A DNA stretch of 64,000 bases from Neisseria sp. 83E34 (GTDB taxonomy: Bacteria; Pseudomonadota; Gammaproteobacteria; Burkholderiales; Neisseriaceae): the NCBI RefSeq assembly GCF_001308015.1, contig NZ_LGYH01000008.1, forward strand, positions 62,001 to 126,000. The letters run 5' to 3'. The notes under the pieces were generated by a model. That model was not told the DNA's origin, made no database searches, and saw only the letters and a program-made list of their open reading frames with translations. Made by a program: the position numbers and the translations under genes. This document shows, piece after piece, positions 8,017 to 17,129 of the stretch; position 1 is the first letter of the stretch, and each line of letters opens with the position of its first letter.

Positions 8017-9369
8017 ATGCTGAAAAAACTGTGGCGTAAAATGGTGCCGGCGAAAAGCAAAATGCATAAACGGGTGCTGCCTTTTGCAGAGCATCATATC
8101 AGCGCGGATAAATTAAACTTTGCCGCCGAAAAAGTGGTAGACCGTTTGCATCATGCAGGTTATGAAGCTTATGTGGTGGGCGGTGCCGTGCGAGATCTGC
8201 TTTTGGGCATAGAGCCCAAAGACTTTGACGTGGCAACCAATGCCACGCCGGAGCAAGTGCGAAAAGTGTTCCGCCGCAGCCGCATTATCGGGCGCCGTTT
8301 CCAGATTGTGCATGTGGTGGTGGGCCCTGAAACGATTGAGGTAACCACATTTCGAGGCGGCGATAATGCTTTGCAGAACGAACACGGCCGCATTATGAAA
8401 GACAATACTTACGGCTCGATGGAAGAAGATGCCATGCGCCGTGATTTTACCTGCAACGCGCTGTATTTCGATCCGATTCGCCGTGAAATTATTGACTTTC
8501 ATCACGGTGTAGAAGATGTGCGCAATAAAAAGCTGGTAATGATAGGGGAACCTGAAGCGCGTTATCAGGAAGATCCGGTAAGAATTTTGCGGGCTATCCG
8601 ATTGTCGGGCAAACTGAGTTTTGATATCGAAGAAGCAACCGCTGCGCCGATTGCAGAAAATGCAGCCCGTTTGAAAAACGAGCCGGTCGCACGCTTGTTT
8701 GACGAAATGCTGAAAATCCTTTTATCAGGTTATGCACGCCGCTGTTTGGATGCGTTGAAACGCTCCGATATTGATGTTTCGATCCATCCGATTTTAGATG
8801 CACTGAAACAATCTGATCATCACAATGGGCAAAACATTATCACGCTTGCATTGAAGAATACCGACGAACGTTTGCGGGCGGACAAATCCGTATCGGTGGG
8901 TTTTGTGTTGGCAGCGGTGTTGTGGCCGGAGCTGTACGGCTACTGGCAGCAACATTTGTCGCAAGGAGAAAAGCCTGTTGCTGCACTCAATAGTGCGATC
9001 GGCGTGATGCGCGATAATATGGAGCAAGGGTGGGGCGTGCCGCAGCGTTTTTCCGCGACTATGAGGGAAATTTGGGCTTTGCAGCCACAGTTTGATTTTG
9101 TACGTGGCAACCGTCCGTTTCGCTTGTTGGGGCAGCCGAGATTTCGCGCGGCGTATGATTTTTTAATGCTGCGTGCGCAAGCCGGTGAAGTGCCGCAAGA
9201 ATTGGTTGATTGGTGGACGGTATTCCAACATGCCGATGAACATACCAAACAGGAAATGACTTCGGCTAAACATGTGCCGGCTACACAGAGCGGGGAAACC
9301 GAACCTGCCAAGAAAAAACGCCGCCGGCCACGTAAACGCAAGCCAAAACCAGTGATCGTGCAAATTTAG
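8017..9369 (+). CDS. pcnB: Polynucleotide adenylyltransferase (poly(A) polymerase I)
   Basis: Adds 3' poly(A) tails to RNA and so promotes decay. The 450-aa protein has the class II nucleotidyltransferase head: YVVGGAVRDLLLG (about 48-60), then KDFDVATNA with the catalytic Asp pair, and RRDFTCNALYFD (about 140). The RNA-binding helices follow (YQEDPVRILRAIRLSGKLSFDI, about 182). The C-terminus is a strongly basic tail (KKKRRRPRKRKPKP), usual in PcnB and distinguishing it from CCA-adding enzymes. The ATG at 8017 was chosen because CAGGAGA precedes it; the frame is open from 7975 but that part overlaps a DUS remnant. Confidence 0.94.
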   Translation: MLKKLWRKMVPAKSKMHKRVLPFAEHHISADKLNFAAEKVVDRLHHAGYEAYVVGGAVRDLLLGIEPKDFDVATNATPEQVRKVFRRSRIIGRRFQIVHVVVGPETIEVTTFRGGDNALQNEHGRIMKDNTYGSMEEDAMRRDFTCNALYFDPIRREIIDFHHGVEDVRNKKLVMIGEPEARYQEDPVRILRAIRLSGKLSFDIEEATAAPIAENAARLKNEPVARLFDEMLKILLSGYARRCLDALKRSDIDVSIHPILDALKQSDHHNGQNIITLALKNTDERLRADKSVSVGFVLAAVLWPELYGYWQQHLSQGEKPVAALNSAIGVMRDNMEQGWGVPQRFSATMREIWALQPQFDFVRGNRPFRLLGQPRFRAAYDFLMLRAQAGEVPQELVDWWTVFQHADEHTKQEMTSAKHVPATQSGETEPAKKKRRRPRKRKPKPVIVQI

Positions 9370-9378
9370 TTTGAAACC

Positions 9379-9433
9379 AATGCCTGTCTGAAAACGAAGC
9401 TTCAACGACGTGAAAATGTTTCAGACAGGCATT
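9379..9433 (+). repeat. DUS inverted pair between pcnB and folK
   Basis: TGCCTGTCTGAA (9381-9392) and its complement (9420-9431) with a 27-nt loop. It may terminate pcnB, but the long loop makes it weaker than the tight pairs. Confidence 0.75.
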
Positions 9434-9453
9434 AGGGATACCGGAATCTATTT

Positions 9454-9948
9454 ATGAAAGAAACCGCAGTTATCGCGCTCGGCAGCAATTTAGAACAGCC
9501 TGCCGAACAAATTCGTAACGCCTTATCTGCTTTGGGTTCGCATCCGCAGATTCATGTTGTAAAAACTTCATCGTTTTATCAAACAAAACCTGTTGGTTAC
9601 ACCGATCAACCGGATTTTGTGAATGCCGTAAGTATGATTGAAACCGATTTGGATCCGCCCGAATTGTTGGCAACGTTACACATCATCGAAGCGCAAGCCG
9701 GCCGCGAGCGTACTTTCCGTAATGCGCCGCGCACTTTGGATTTGGATATCATTGATTACGCGCACCACCGTTCGGATGATCCTACTTTGACCTTACCTCA
9801 TCCCCGGGCAGCCGAACGTAGCTTTGTGATGGTGCCGCTGGCAGAAATCGCACCGGATTTTGAGTTGGGCGGTTTGGGAAAAGCGGCTGAAATCGCTGCC
9901 GGATTGGAGCAGGGCGGTATAGAGAAATTATCAAAGGAAGATGAATGA
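9454..9948 (+). CDS. folK: HPPK: 2-amino-4-hydroxy-6-hydroxymethyldihydropteridine diphosphokinase
   Basis: Transfers pyrophosphate from ATP to the pterin in folate synthesis. The 164-aa protein begins with ALGSNLEQPAEQI (residues 8-20), has the YQTKPVGYTDQPDFVNAV substrate loop (about 43-60), and the signature RTFRNAPRTLDLDIIDY (about 88-104) with the two Mg-binding aspartates. Its stop overlaps the start of the following kinase gene by 4 nt (ATGA), indicating translational coupling. Confidence 0.95.
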   Translation: MKETAVIALGSNLEQPAEQIRNALSALGSHPQIHVVKTSSFYQTKPVGYTDQPDFVNAVSMIETDLDPPELLATLHIIEAQAGRERTFRNAPRTLDLDIIDYAHHRSDDPTLTLPHPRAAERSFVMVPLAEIAPDFELGGLGKAAEIAAGLEQGGIEKLSKEDE

Positions 9949-10589
9949 ACTACCGATACATCGTTGTCGAAGGTACGATAGGCAGCGGCAAATCAAAAGT
10001 CAGCCGCCGCTTGGCAGAATATTTTGATGCGCTTTACCTCACGGAAAATCCCGAGCGCAATCCTTTTTTGGAACAGTTTTACCTAAACCCGACCAATCAC
10101 GGTTTGGCCACCGAATTGTATTATCTGGTGCGCCGCGCCGAAGCGGTGGACACGATAAACGCTGAAGAAGAAGGCAGCCGTCGGATTGTGGCGGATTTCC
10201 TATTGGAAAAAGATCAGATTTTTGTACCGGTGGTGCTCAAAGGCAAAGAACCGGGTAACGAGCAAACGCTGTTTTGGCAGGTAAAGCACAAGATCATGCC
10301 TGAATTTCCCGTACCGGATTTGGTGATTTATCTGCAAACGTCAGCCGAAAATACCAAAAAACGTCTGCAAAAACGCGGCGATAATATATTGAATTTATTT
10401 CCGGCCGGCCATCTGAATCAAATTCATGAAGAATACCGCCACTTTTTCCACCTCTATCAAAACGCGCCGCTGTTGATCGCCAACGCCGACGAAATGGATT
10501 TTGAAGAAAATGACGAACATTTTGAAATGCTGATTCGTGCAATGGGTGATATGAAAGGCAGCCGCCATTATCTAAATTTGAGCGAATAA
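9945..10589 (+). CDS. Deoxynucleoside kinase family protein
   Basis: Salvage kinases of this family phosphorylate deoxyadenosine, deoxyguanosine or deoxycytidine. The 214-aa protein has the P-loop VEGTIGSGKSKVSRRLAE (about 8-25), the LLEKDQIF(V) region (about 85) in the position of the family's DR(S/E)-type motif, PDLVIYLQTSAENTKKRLQKRGD (about 123-145) as the LID arginine segment, and a C-terminal Glu/Asp-rich helix. Coupling to folK by a 4-nt overlap is common in bacteria with this kinase. Substrate preference cannot be read from the sequence. Confidence 0.85.
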   Translation: MNYRYIVVEGTIGSGKSKVSRRLAEYFDALYLTENPERNPFLEQFYLNPTNHGLATELYYLVRRAEAVDTINAEEEGSRRIVADFLLEKDQIFVPVVLKGKEPGNEQTLFWQVKHKIMPEFPVPDLVIYLQTSAENTKKRLQKRGDNILNLFPAGHLNQIHEEYRHFFHLYQNAPLLIANADEMDFEENDEHFEMLIRAMGDMKGSRHYLNLSE

Positions 10590-10593
10590 TAAC

Positions 10594-10627
10594 AATGCCT
10601 GTCTGAAAACGCTTTCAGACAGGCATT
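10594..10627. terminator. Bidirectional DUS-pair terminator (kinase/dut)
   Basis: TGCCTGTCTGAA (10596-10607) and its complement (10614-10625) make a tight hairpin between two converging genes, flanked by A- and T-rich bases on both sides. Confidence 0.8.
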
Positions 10628-10651
10628 TGGCTATTTAACAGATTTATACGC

Positions 10652-11104
10652 TCAAGCCTTGCCGGTGCTGCCGAAACCACCTTCGCCGCGTTCGCTGGCT
10701 GCAAATTCGTCCACCACCTTAAAAGCCGCTTGAATCACCGGCATAATCACCATCTGCGCAATCCGTTCCATTGGCTCAATGGTGAAAGTTTCTTTGCTGC
10801 GGTTCCACACCGACACTTTCAATTCGCCTTGATAATCCGAATCGATTAATCCGACTAAATTGCCCAATACGATACCGTGTTTATGCCCCAAGCCCGAGCG
10901 CGGCAATAGCACGGCCGCATAGGCTGGGTTGTTTAAATGCACTGCTAAACCGGTGGGCACTAGAAAAGTATCTCCCGGCGCCAATTCTACCGCTTCATCC
11001 AAACAGGCGCGCAAGTCCAAACCGGCCGAACCCGGTGTGGCATAAGCAGGCAGCTGGTCTGCCATTTTAGGATTGAGGATTTTCAGTTCAAGTTCCATTT
11101 GCAT
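10652..11104 (-). CDS. dut: Deoxyuridine 5'-triphosphate nucleotidohydrolase (dUTPase)
   Basis: Hydrolyses dUTP to dUMP and PPi, keeping uracil out of DNA and feeding dTMP synthesis. The 150-aa trimeric-type protein shows all five motifs: GSAGLDLRA (about 26), [10 protein letters not shown] (about 68), [11 protein letters not shown] (about 84), RIAQMVI (about 113) and the C-terminal [15 protein letters not shown] precedes two candidate ATGs, 11104 and 11098; the first is given. Confidence 0.96.
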   Translation of the reverse strand: MQMELELKILNPKMADQLPAYATPGSAGLDLRACLDEAVELAPGDTFLVPTGLAVHLNNPAYAAVLLPRSGLGHKHGIVLGNLVGLIDSDYQGELKVSVWNRSKETFTIEPMERIAQMVIMPVIQAAFKVVDEFAASERGEGGFGSTGKA

Positions 11105-11168
11105 AAAGATTCCTAAACTCGGGTCGGATAAAAAAGCAATTATACGTTTCCTGCCTGCATTTGCCCAA

Positions 11169-11180
11169 TGCCTGTCTGAA
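11169..11180 (+). repeat. Single DUS in the dut-rho gap
   Basis: Exact TGCCTGTCTGAA in the 292-nt divergent region. I see no certain promoter there, though the region must drive both dut and rho. Confidence 0.88.
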
Positions 11181-11396
11181 TGCAGATGGGCCGAAGCCTA
11201 TTCGCCTTAACTTTCCTGTGTATTCGTTGACATGAATTGTCATTTTCCATAGAATACGCGGGCAATCGATTTCTTCCATTGCGTCCGAATAATTTCTCGA
11301 AATCATTCTAAAACCATTTAAATCCTTCGCATATCAATAAATGCCGAGCCATACTCAGCTCTGGCAGATTTATCTTTCATATTTGAATCAAACATC

Positions 11397-12656
11397 ATGC
11401 ACGTTTCCGAACTACAAACACAACATATTTCCAAACTTCTCGAACAAGCCGAACAATTAGGTATTGAAAACGCCAACCGCCTGCGCAAGCAAGACCTTGT
11501 TTTTGCTATTGTGCGCCAGCTCATGAAACAGGGCGAAGATTTTTCCTGCTCGGGCACACTTGAAATCCTGCCTGACGGCTTCGGTTTCCTGCGCAGCTCC
11601 GACACTTCTTATCTGGCAGGGCCTGATGATATTTATGTGTCGCCCAGCCAAATCCGCCGCTTCAATTTACACACCGGCGACACCATCGAAGGCACGGTGC
11701 GCGTGCCGAAAGACAATGAGCGCTATTTCGCACTCGTGCGTTTGGATGCCATCAACGGCGACAAGCCGGAAGTATGCAAACACAAGATTCTATTTGAAAA
11801 TCTCACCCCTCTTTTCCCAACCAAACAATTCAAGCTCGAACGCGACATCAAAGCCGAAGAAAACTTAACCAGCCGTGCCATTGATTTGGTGGCCCCTATC
11901 GGTTTCGGCCAGCGTGCATTGGTGGTTGCACCGCCCAAATCGGGTAAAACCGTGATGCTGCAAAACATTGCTCATGCAATTACGGCCAATTATCCCGATG
12001 TTGAATTGATCGTTTTGCTGATAGACGAGCGCCCGGAAGAGGTAACCGAAATGATCCGGTCCGTGCGCGGCGAAGTGGTATCTTCCACATTTGACGAACC
12101 GGCCAGCCGCCATGTTCAAGTTGCCGAGATGGTGATTGAAAAAGCCAAACGCATGGTGGAGCATAAGAAAGACGTGGTGATTTTGCTCGACTCAATCACA
12201 CGCCTTGCACGCGCATACAATACCGTAGTGCCGGCATCCGGTAAGGTACTTACCGGTGGCGTGGATGCCAATGCATTACACCGCCCCAAGCGCTTTTTTG
12301 GTGCGGCGCGTAATGTAGAAGAAGGCGGTTCGCTCACTATTATTGCTACGGCATTGGTGGAAACCGGTAGCCGTATGGATGATGTGATTTACGAAGAATT
12401 TAAAGGCACGGGCAATATGGAGCTGCATCTCGACCGCCGCATGGCTGAGAAGCGCTTGTTCCCTGCTATCAATATCAACAAGTCCGGCACCCGACGAGAA
12501 GAATTGTTGGTACCGAACGATCAGCTTCAGCGCATGTGGCTGTTACGTAAATTCCTGCACCCGATGGACGAAATCGAAGCAACGGAGTTTTTAGTGGGCA
12601 AACTCAAAGATTCAAAAGACAACAATGATTTCTTTGAATTGATGCGCGGTAAATAA
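11397..12656 (+). CDS. rho: Transcription termination factor Rho
   Basis: Hexameric RNA helicase that ends transcription at Rho-dependent sites. The 419-aa protein has the N-terminal helical and cold-shock RNA-binding domain ([25 protein letters not shown] split across about 58-82), the Walker A loop [12 protein letters not shown] (about 180), Walker [14 protein letters not shown] (about 260), the Q-loop [20 protein letters not shown] (about 285-305) and the R-loop [12 protein letters not shown]. Length matches the compact E. coli form, with no insertion. Confidence 0.98.
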   Translation: MHVSELQTQHISKLLEQAEQLGIENANRLRKQDLVFAIVRQLMKQGEDFSCSGTLEILPDGFGFLRSSDTSYLAGPDDIYVSPSQIRRFNLHTGDTIEGTVRVPKDNERYFALVRLDAINGDKPEVCKHKILFENLTPLFPTKQFKLERDIKAEENLTSRAIDLVAPIGFGQRALVVAPPKSGKTVMLQNIAHAITANYPDVELIVLLIDERPEEVTEMIRSVRGEVVSSTFDEPASRHVQVAEMVIEKAKRMVEHKKDVVILLDSITRLARAYNTVVPASGKVLTGGVDANALHRPKRFFGAARNVEEGGSLTIIATALVETGSRMDDVIYEEFKGTGNMELHLDRRMAEKRLFPAININKSGTRREELLVPNDQLQRMWLLRKFLHPMDEIEATEFLVGKLKDSKDNNDFFELMRGK

Positions 12657-12661
12657 TCAGA

Positions 12662-12692
12662 GTGGCTGTCTGAAAATTTCAGACAGCCATTT
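12662..12692 (+). terminator. Variant-DUS hairpin terminator after rho
   Basis: The arms TGGCTGTCTGAAA and TTTCAGACAGCCA pair perfectly. Both depart from the usual DUS by the same C-to-G change, so pairing is kept although the uptake word is altered. It lies 6 nt beyond the rho stop. Confidence 0.75.
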
Positions 12693-12700
12693 ACTATCAA

Positions 12701-12781
12701 TAATGCCTGTCTGAATATTGAGTGACCGAACCGGTTTACGGTGATATATAAAGCCCGGAATGAATTTTTCAGACAGGCATT
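12701..12781 (+). repeat. Widely spaced inverted DUS pair upstream of dgt
   Basis: TGCCTGTCTGAA at 12703-12714 and its complement at 12768-12779, separated by 53 nt. This is too far apart for a good terminator; the pair brackets the likely dgt promoter region. Confidence 0.8.
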
Positions 12782-12805
12782 TAAATACAATAAAGGATTG
12801 TAGCT

Positions 12806-14155
12806 ATGCCCCGAATGAATTGGCAGCAGCTGTTAAGCACACAACGTTTCCGCCCGAAAAACGGCGGTATCGAACCCACAAGCACACCATCGACTCAAGA
12901 AGGTATCGATGCCTTACGCACTGATTTCCATATCGATTATGACCGTGTTGTATTTTCCAGCGCCTTCCGCAGATTAGGGCGTAAAACACAAGTCCATCCT
13001 TTTGCGGAGCACGACCACACGCATAATCGTTTAACGCATAGTGTGGAAGTGGCCAGTGTAGGGCGAAGTTTGGGCAACCGCGTCGGTGTGATGTTGGCAG
13101 CCGGCGGTTTCCTACCGCAAGGCAATATGCCCAGCGACATCGGTGCCATTGTTCAGGTAGCGTGCTTGGCACATGATTTAGGTAATCCGCCTTTTGGGCA
13201 TGTAGGTGAAGATGCGTTGCGCGATTGGTTTCGTGCGCCTGAGCATGCCCGTTATTTGGAAGGTTTAACCGAAGTAGAACGTAGCGACATTCAAACTTAT
13301 GAAGGTAATGCCCATAGTTTGCGTTTAGTTGCTAATTTGGAGATGTATCGAAACCATGGCGGGATGCGGCTCACCTCAGCCTCAATCGGTGCGCTAATTA
13401 AATATCCGTGGACTACGCTGGATTCCCGGGGCAGTAAAAAATTCAATATTTATCAAACCGAGTTACCCTTTATCCGCCGAATCACACAAGAGCTCGGTTT
13501 GCCGGAATTGAGTAAAGATTGCTGGGCCCGCCATCCTTTATCTTATCTAATGGAAGCGGCGGATGATATTTGCTATGCATTGCTGGATTTGGAAGATGCT
13601 GTTGAAATCGGGCTGCTTAATGATATGGAAATGGAAAGCATCCTGTCTGAACTCACATTTTCCGAAAGCACTTGGCATGCACCTTCCAGCAGGCAGCGTT
13701 GCGCTATGCTCAGAGGAATTGCCATCGGTAGGGCTATAGAAGATGTGGCACAAACATTTATGATGCATCAATCTGATTTGCTAAATGGTGAATTCAAAGG
13801 CAAAGATTTGCTCGCTTTGTGCAGCCCGGCGGTGCAAAATACTCTACATAAAGCTAAAGATTTGGCAAAAACTAAAGTTTTCCGCCATGAATCCAAGCTT
13901 TTGACTTCTATTGCCGCGTTTCCATGCTTGGCTTCGGTTTTGGATTTATTAGTGCCGGCCGCACATCAATGGATACATAACAAGCAGCTCAGCCCGCGCC
14001 ACTCCCTAGCTTTGGAGCTTTTGGCAGACGAGCCGCTAGAATACAATGATTCACTATACACGGCTTATATGAAAATCTTGGATTTTGTTGGCGGTATGAC
14101 TGATAACACTGCGGCCAAAATGGCAAGAGAGTTGTCCGGTATCGGCATGATATAG
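12806..14155 (+). CDS. dgt: dGTPase-like HD-domain triphosphohydrolase
   Basis: Dgt-like enzymes split dNTPs into deoxynucleosides and tripolyphosphate. The 449-aa protein has the HD metal site spread as the family expects: SSAFRRLGRKTQVHPF (about 50), NRLTHSVEVASVGRSLG (about 72-88) with the first His, and CLAHDLGNPPFGHVGEDAL (about 120-138) with the HD pair. The YLMEAADDICYALLDLEDAVE block (about 248-268) carries the last metal-binding Asp. Length fits type-1 dGTPase-like proteins. Confidence 0.92.
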   Translation: MPRMNWQQLLSTQRFRPKNGGIEPTSTPSTQEGIDALRTDFHIDYDRVVFSSAFRRLGRKTQVHPFAEHDHTHNRLTHSVEVASVGRSLGNRVGVMLAAGGFLPQGNMPSDIGAIVQVACLAHDLGNPPFGHVGEDALRDWFRAPEHARYLEGLTEVERSDIQTYEGNAHSLRLVANLEMYRNHGGMRLTSASIGALIKYPWTTLDSRGSKKFNIYQTELPFIRRITQELGLPELSKDCWARHPLSYLMEAADDICYALLDLEDAVEIGLLNDMEMESILSELTFSESTWHAPSSRQRCAMLRGIAIGRAIEDVAQTFMMHQSDLLNGEFKGKDLLALCSPAVQNTLHKAKDLAKTKVFRHESKLLTSIAAFPCLASVLDLLVPAAHQWIHNKQLSPRHSLALELLADEPLEYNDSLYTAYMKILDFVGGMTDNTAAKMARELSGIGMI

Positions 14156-14157
14156 TC

Positions 14158-14187
14158 TTTCAGACAGGCATTGATGCCTGTCTGAAA
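14158..14187 (+). terminator. DUS-pair hairpin after dgt
   Basis: A complement DUS (14159-14170) and a DUS (14175-14186) with a 4-nt loop, 3 nt past the dgt stop codon. Confidence 0.75.
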
Positions 14188-14323
14188 ATAATATCGATAA
14201 AATTCATAATATTATTTTGATTTTAAAAATTAATTGGAAAGATTGCTAGACAGCAAAGAAAAAAAAATATATTATTCTATTTCTTGATTGGTTGCACTTA
14301 ATAAGTTGTAGCTGAATCGAAAT

Positions 14324-14400
14324 GCACCCGTAGCTCAGTTGGATAGAGTATCTGGCTACGAACCAGAGGGTCGGGCGTTCGAATCGCTCCGGGTGCGCCA
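14324..14400 (+). tRNA. tRNA-Arg (anticodon ACG)
   Basis: 77 nt with encoded CCA. The acceptor GCACCCG pairs with CGGGTGC, the anticodon loop is CTACGAA with ACG (A34 is normally edited to inosine by TadA), and the T-arm is standard. The gene is 16 nt from tRNA-Glu. Confidence 0.97.
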
Positions 14401-14416
14401 AAAAATTAAATTATCC

Positions 14417-14491
14417 GCGCCCATCGTCTAGCGGTTAGGACATCGCCCTTTCACGGCGGTAACCGGGGTTCGATTCCCCGTGGGCGTGCCA
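14417..14491 (+). tRNA. tRNA-Glu (anticodon UUC)
   Basis: 75 nt including CCA. The acceptor GCGCCCA pairs with TGGGCGT through one terminal G-U pair. The anticodon loop CTTTCAC carries TTC and the T-arm is standard. Cotranscribed with tRNA-Arg, with a shared terminator. Confidence 0.96.
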
Positions 14492-14499
14492 GATTTTAT

Positions 14500-14536
14500 A
14501 AAAAAGACCTCTTGCCAATAGCAAGAGGTCTTTTTT
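14500..14536 (+). terminator. Intrinsic terminator of the tRNA-Arg/Glu operon
   Basis: The stem AAAAAAGACCTCTTGC pairs with GCAAGAGGTCTTTTTT around a 5-nt loop and ends in six T residues. It is one of the strongest terminators in the window and is not DUS-based. Confidence 0.93.
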
Positions 14537-14630
14537 ATCTTAAAGATTAAATTATATTAAAGTTGCTCAATTTGCTCAAAACCAGTCATTTCTGAAATTA
14601 AAAGTTCCATTTAACAATAATCGGTCATGT

Positions 14631-14765
14631 TATAGTCATAACACATTAATATAAGGCAGCAAGAGACAGTATAAGTGTGCGGAATTGATTTTGTTGCTGC
14701 TTTAGCGGCTTTCTTTGAGCTAAGGCGCAGCAATGTTGTAGCAAAAACTAAGTTAATTGACTATG
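14631..14765 (-). mobile_element. Correia-like miniature element A (shortened)
   Basis: A 135-bp element with terminal inverted repeats beginning TATAGTCA on the left and, on the complement, ATAGTCAATTAA on the right. Its interior contains CTTTGAGCTAAGGCGCAGCAA, the hallmark of neisserial Correia elements, in reverse orientation to copies B and C. It is about 20 bp shorter than copy C, consistent with an internal deletion. It sits between the tRNA terminator and the mltD terminator and contains no gene. Confidence 0.8.
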
Positions 14766-14773
14766 GAAATAAA

Positions 14774-14799
14774 ATAAGCCGGACTTAAGTCCGGCTTAT
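14774..14799 (-). terminator. Intrinsic terminator of mltD
   Basis: A perfect palindrome with 13-bp arms centred on CTTAAG, 11 nt past the mltD stop. On the minus strand it is followed by TTTTATTT. Confidence 0.85.
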
Positions 14800-14809
14800 A
14801 AATTTTAGT

Positions 14810-16909
14810 TTAGATTCCGATCAAATTAATGCGTTGGCCGGGTGTTACTGTACGTGTATTTTTGTTCCAGCGGCGGATATCATTTATGTTGATATTAAAA
14901 CGGTTAGCAATTGTGTTTAATGTATCGCCTTTACGCACCGTATAAGATACAGAACGTATATTGGAAGCATTGTTAGTGTTGGTCGCGACTTTCAATACCT
15001 GGCCTTTTTGAATATTGTTACCACGGATGTTGTTAATAGTAGCTAAGTCTGCAACGCTGATATTATAGCGCTGAGAGATATTATACATAGTATCGCCATC
15101 GGTTACCCTATGCGTTCCGGATGCCAGCGTTTGTTGCTGTTGTAGAGCGCGAGCTAAGCGGGCTTGTGTACGTTCTTGTTGTTTGGCTTTTGCCAAGCGG
15201 GCTTTCGCAGCACGTGCCTCATCTTCTTCCAAACGTGCAATTGTACTGCGGATAACTTCAGCTGCATTGCCTTGTTCAGCCAAAACTTGCAACTCATCTG
15301 CGGATTGGTTGTTTTCAAGTGTTGCCAATTGAGTGTTGGTATTCGTTACTGAACCGTTTGTTATCGGTGTTGCAGAAGCTTCTGTTTTGGCTATCTGAAT
15401 TTGGGGTTCGGTAACTATTGTGTTTGTTGCTAAATTTTCAGAAACCGTTGGGTGAACTTCAGACGTCAGAGGCGATGCTAATGGTTGGTTGGTCGCGATA
15501 TTTACCGGAGCAGTTTGATCATTAACGGTTGGTTTGTTTGAGGCAATTGCTACGAAGCCCTCAACTGGTGTAGTAGATACAGACGCCGTTTTTGAAACCG
15601 GAATGACTTCTGCTTTCTGAGCCATTACAACAGGTTTAGGCATTACCGGTTGAACGGCAGCCAGCGAGTTGCCGATTGAGCCACCTTGCATCGGCTCTAC
15701 TGTTTGTAGTTTATTATCATTTGGATTTAAATCTTTATCCATGCGCGCGAAATCAATATAGCTGGCAGCTTGATTTACGTTGGTGCCATTTTTAGCAACC
15801 AAAAGGCTGTATCCGCCATTAACGGAAGCACCTTTGATGCCGTTAAGGCGTTTTAGTTCGCTCAGGCTGGTGCCGGTTTCTGCTGCAATGCTGGCTAAGC
15901 TGGTCATGCCTTGTGTTTGGTATACATTCCATGAAAGCAAGGTTGATTTATCTGCTTTGCTGTAATTTTTTTCAAAAGTGGCAACCGAGCCAACAGGCAA
16001 CAGCATTTTGCGTTTTTCGTTGGGCACGAATACCGGTGCTTTGAATGCAGGGTTCAAAGCCAAGAATTCGCTTTCTGTAATGCCTGCCAAGCGGGCGGCA
16101 GCAGAAGTGTCGATAGGTTGGTCGAGTGTGACGGCTTTAAAGTAGGGTTTGCTGTCGATTTCGGCCAGGTTGATACCGTAATATTGGGGATCGCGCACAA
16201 TGTTGCGGACAGCCATCAATTTAGGCACATAGTTACGGGTTTCGTTTGGCATGCGTAGGTTTTCATACACCGGCTCCAAGCCTTGTGCACGTGCGCGGTT
16301 AACGGCGCGGCTAACGTTGCCTTCGCCCCAGTTGTAGGCGGCTAGAGCCAATGACCAGTCACCAAAAAGACCATGTAAATATTGCAGATAATTAAGAGCG
16401 GCATCGGTGGCGGCTTTTACGTCATGGCGGCCATCATATAGTGAAGTTTGTTCCAAGCCGTAATGGCGGCCGGTAGCCGGCATAAATTGCCATAAACCGG
16501 ATGCGCCGACATGGGATTTGGCTTTGGTTACATAAGCACTTTCGATAAACGGCAGCAAGGCGATTTCGGCAGGCATGTTGCGCTTTTCTACTTCGCTCGC
16601 GATGTAGGACATATAGGGTTTGCTGCGGTCTATGGTGCGGGTAAAGTAGGCTGATCCTGCACTGAATTTACTCTCGTGGCGGCGCACTAATTCGGGGTTT
16701 ACTTCATTCATGCGGAAATCTTTACGCATTTTCGCCCAAATGCTGCTTGATTTTTCAGCTATTTTTTTGTTGTGGTCAAGCGGGGATGCGCTTAAACGCA
16801 TCATGGCCATACCAACTTGGTTGGGCGAATAAGATGATGTTTGGGCATGAGAAGCCGTGGAAATAGACAAGCCTGCAACGGCAAGAGAAATCGTTTTCAG
16901 TGACGCCAT
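14810..16909 (-). CDS. mltD: Membrane-bound lytic murein transglycosylase D with LysM repeats
   Basis: Cleaves peptidoglycan glycan strands to 1,6-anhydromuropeptides in the periplasm. The 699-aa protein starts with a signal peptide (about 1-22, cut after SHA; no lipobox, unlike E. coli MltD). The SLT catalytic domain (about 105-230) holds the catalytic Glu in IESAYVTKAKSHVGASGLWQ and the LAAYNWGEGNV motif. A LysM-like region lies near 325-365, followed by a long Ala/Thr/Gln-rich linker (about 390-590) and two clear C-terminal LysM domains (starting HRVTDGDTMYNIS and YTVRKGDTLNTIA). It is larger than E. coli MltD because of the linker. Confidence 0.93.
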   Translation of the reverse strand: MASLKTISLAVAGLSISTASHAQTSSYSPNQVGMAMMRLSASPLDHNKKIAEKSSSIWAKMRKDFRMNEVNPELVRRHESKFSAGSAYFTRTIDRSKPYMSYIASEVEKRNMPAEIALLPFIESAYVTKAKSHVGASGLWQFMPATGRHYGLEQTSLYDGRHDVKAATDAALNYLQYLHGLFGDWSLALAAYNWGEGNVSRAVNRARAQGLEPVYENLRMPNETRNYVPKLMAVRNIVRDPQYYGINLAEIDSKPYFKAVTLDQPIDTSAAARLAGITESEFLALNPAFKAPVFVPNEKRKMLLPVGSVATFEKNYSKADKSTLLSWNVYQTQGMTSLASIAAETGTSLSELKRLNGIKGASVNGGYSLLVAKNGTNVNQAASYIDFARMDKDLNPNDNKLQTVEPMQGGSIGNSLAAVQPVMPKPVVMAQKAEVIPVSKTASVSTTPVEGFVAIASNKPTVNDQTAPVNIATNQPLASPLTSEVHPTVSENLATNTIVTEPQIQIAKTEASATPITNGSVTNTNTQLATLENNQSADELQVLAEQGNAAEVIRSTIARLEEDEARAAKARLAKAKQQERTQARLARALQQQQTLASGTHRVTDGDTMYNISQRYNISVADLATINNIRGNNIQKGQVLKVATNTNNASNIRSVSYTVRKGDTLNTIANRFNININDIRRWNKNTRTVTPGQRINLIGI

Positions 16910-17129
16910 AGTTTCTGCATATAGTTTAGTAATTAAAATTTAATGAATGGTACTGGCCTTGTTTGGATGCGTCAAGCTTTGAAAAGAAATTAATTTATTT
17001 TTTCAATATATTAGAATAACAATACGCCTAAAATTTTGGCCTTGATTGGTTTTTCGTATGTTTTTATAGGTTTTGCCGCTGCATTTGGTATGATACGGCT
17101 TACGTTATCGAAGGTTGGAGATATGCGGA

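Noticed and set aside
14220-14283. A-tract (A9) before tRNA-Arg as a slippage-controlled promoter
   Set aside because: It is in a generally A/T-rich gap and no promoter elements were placed convincingly around it.
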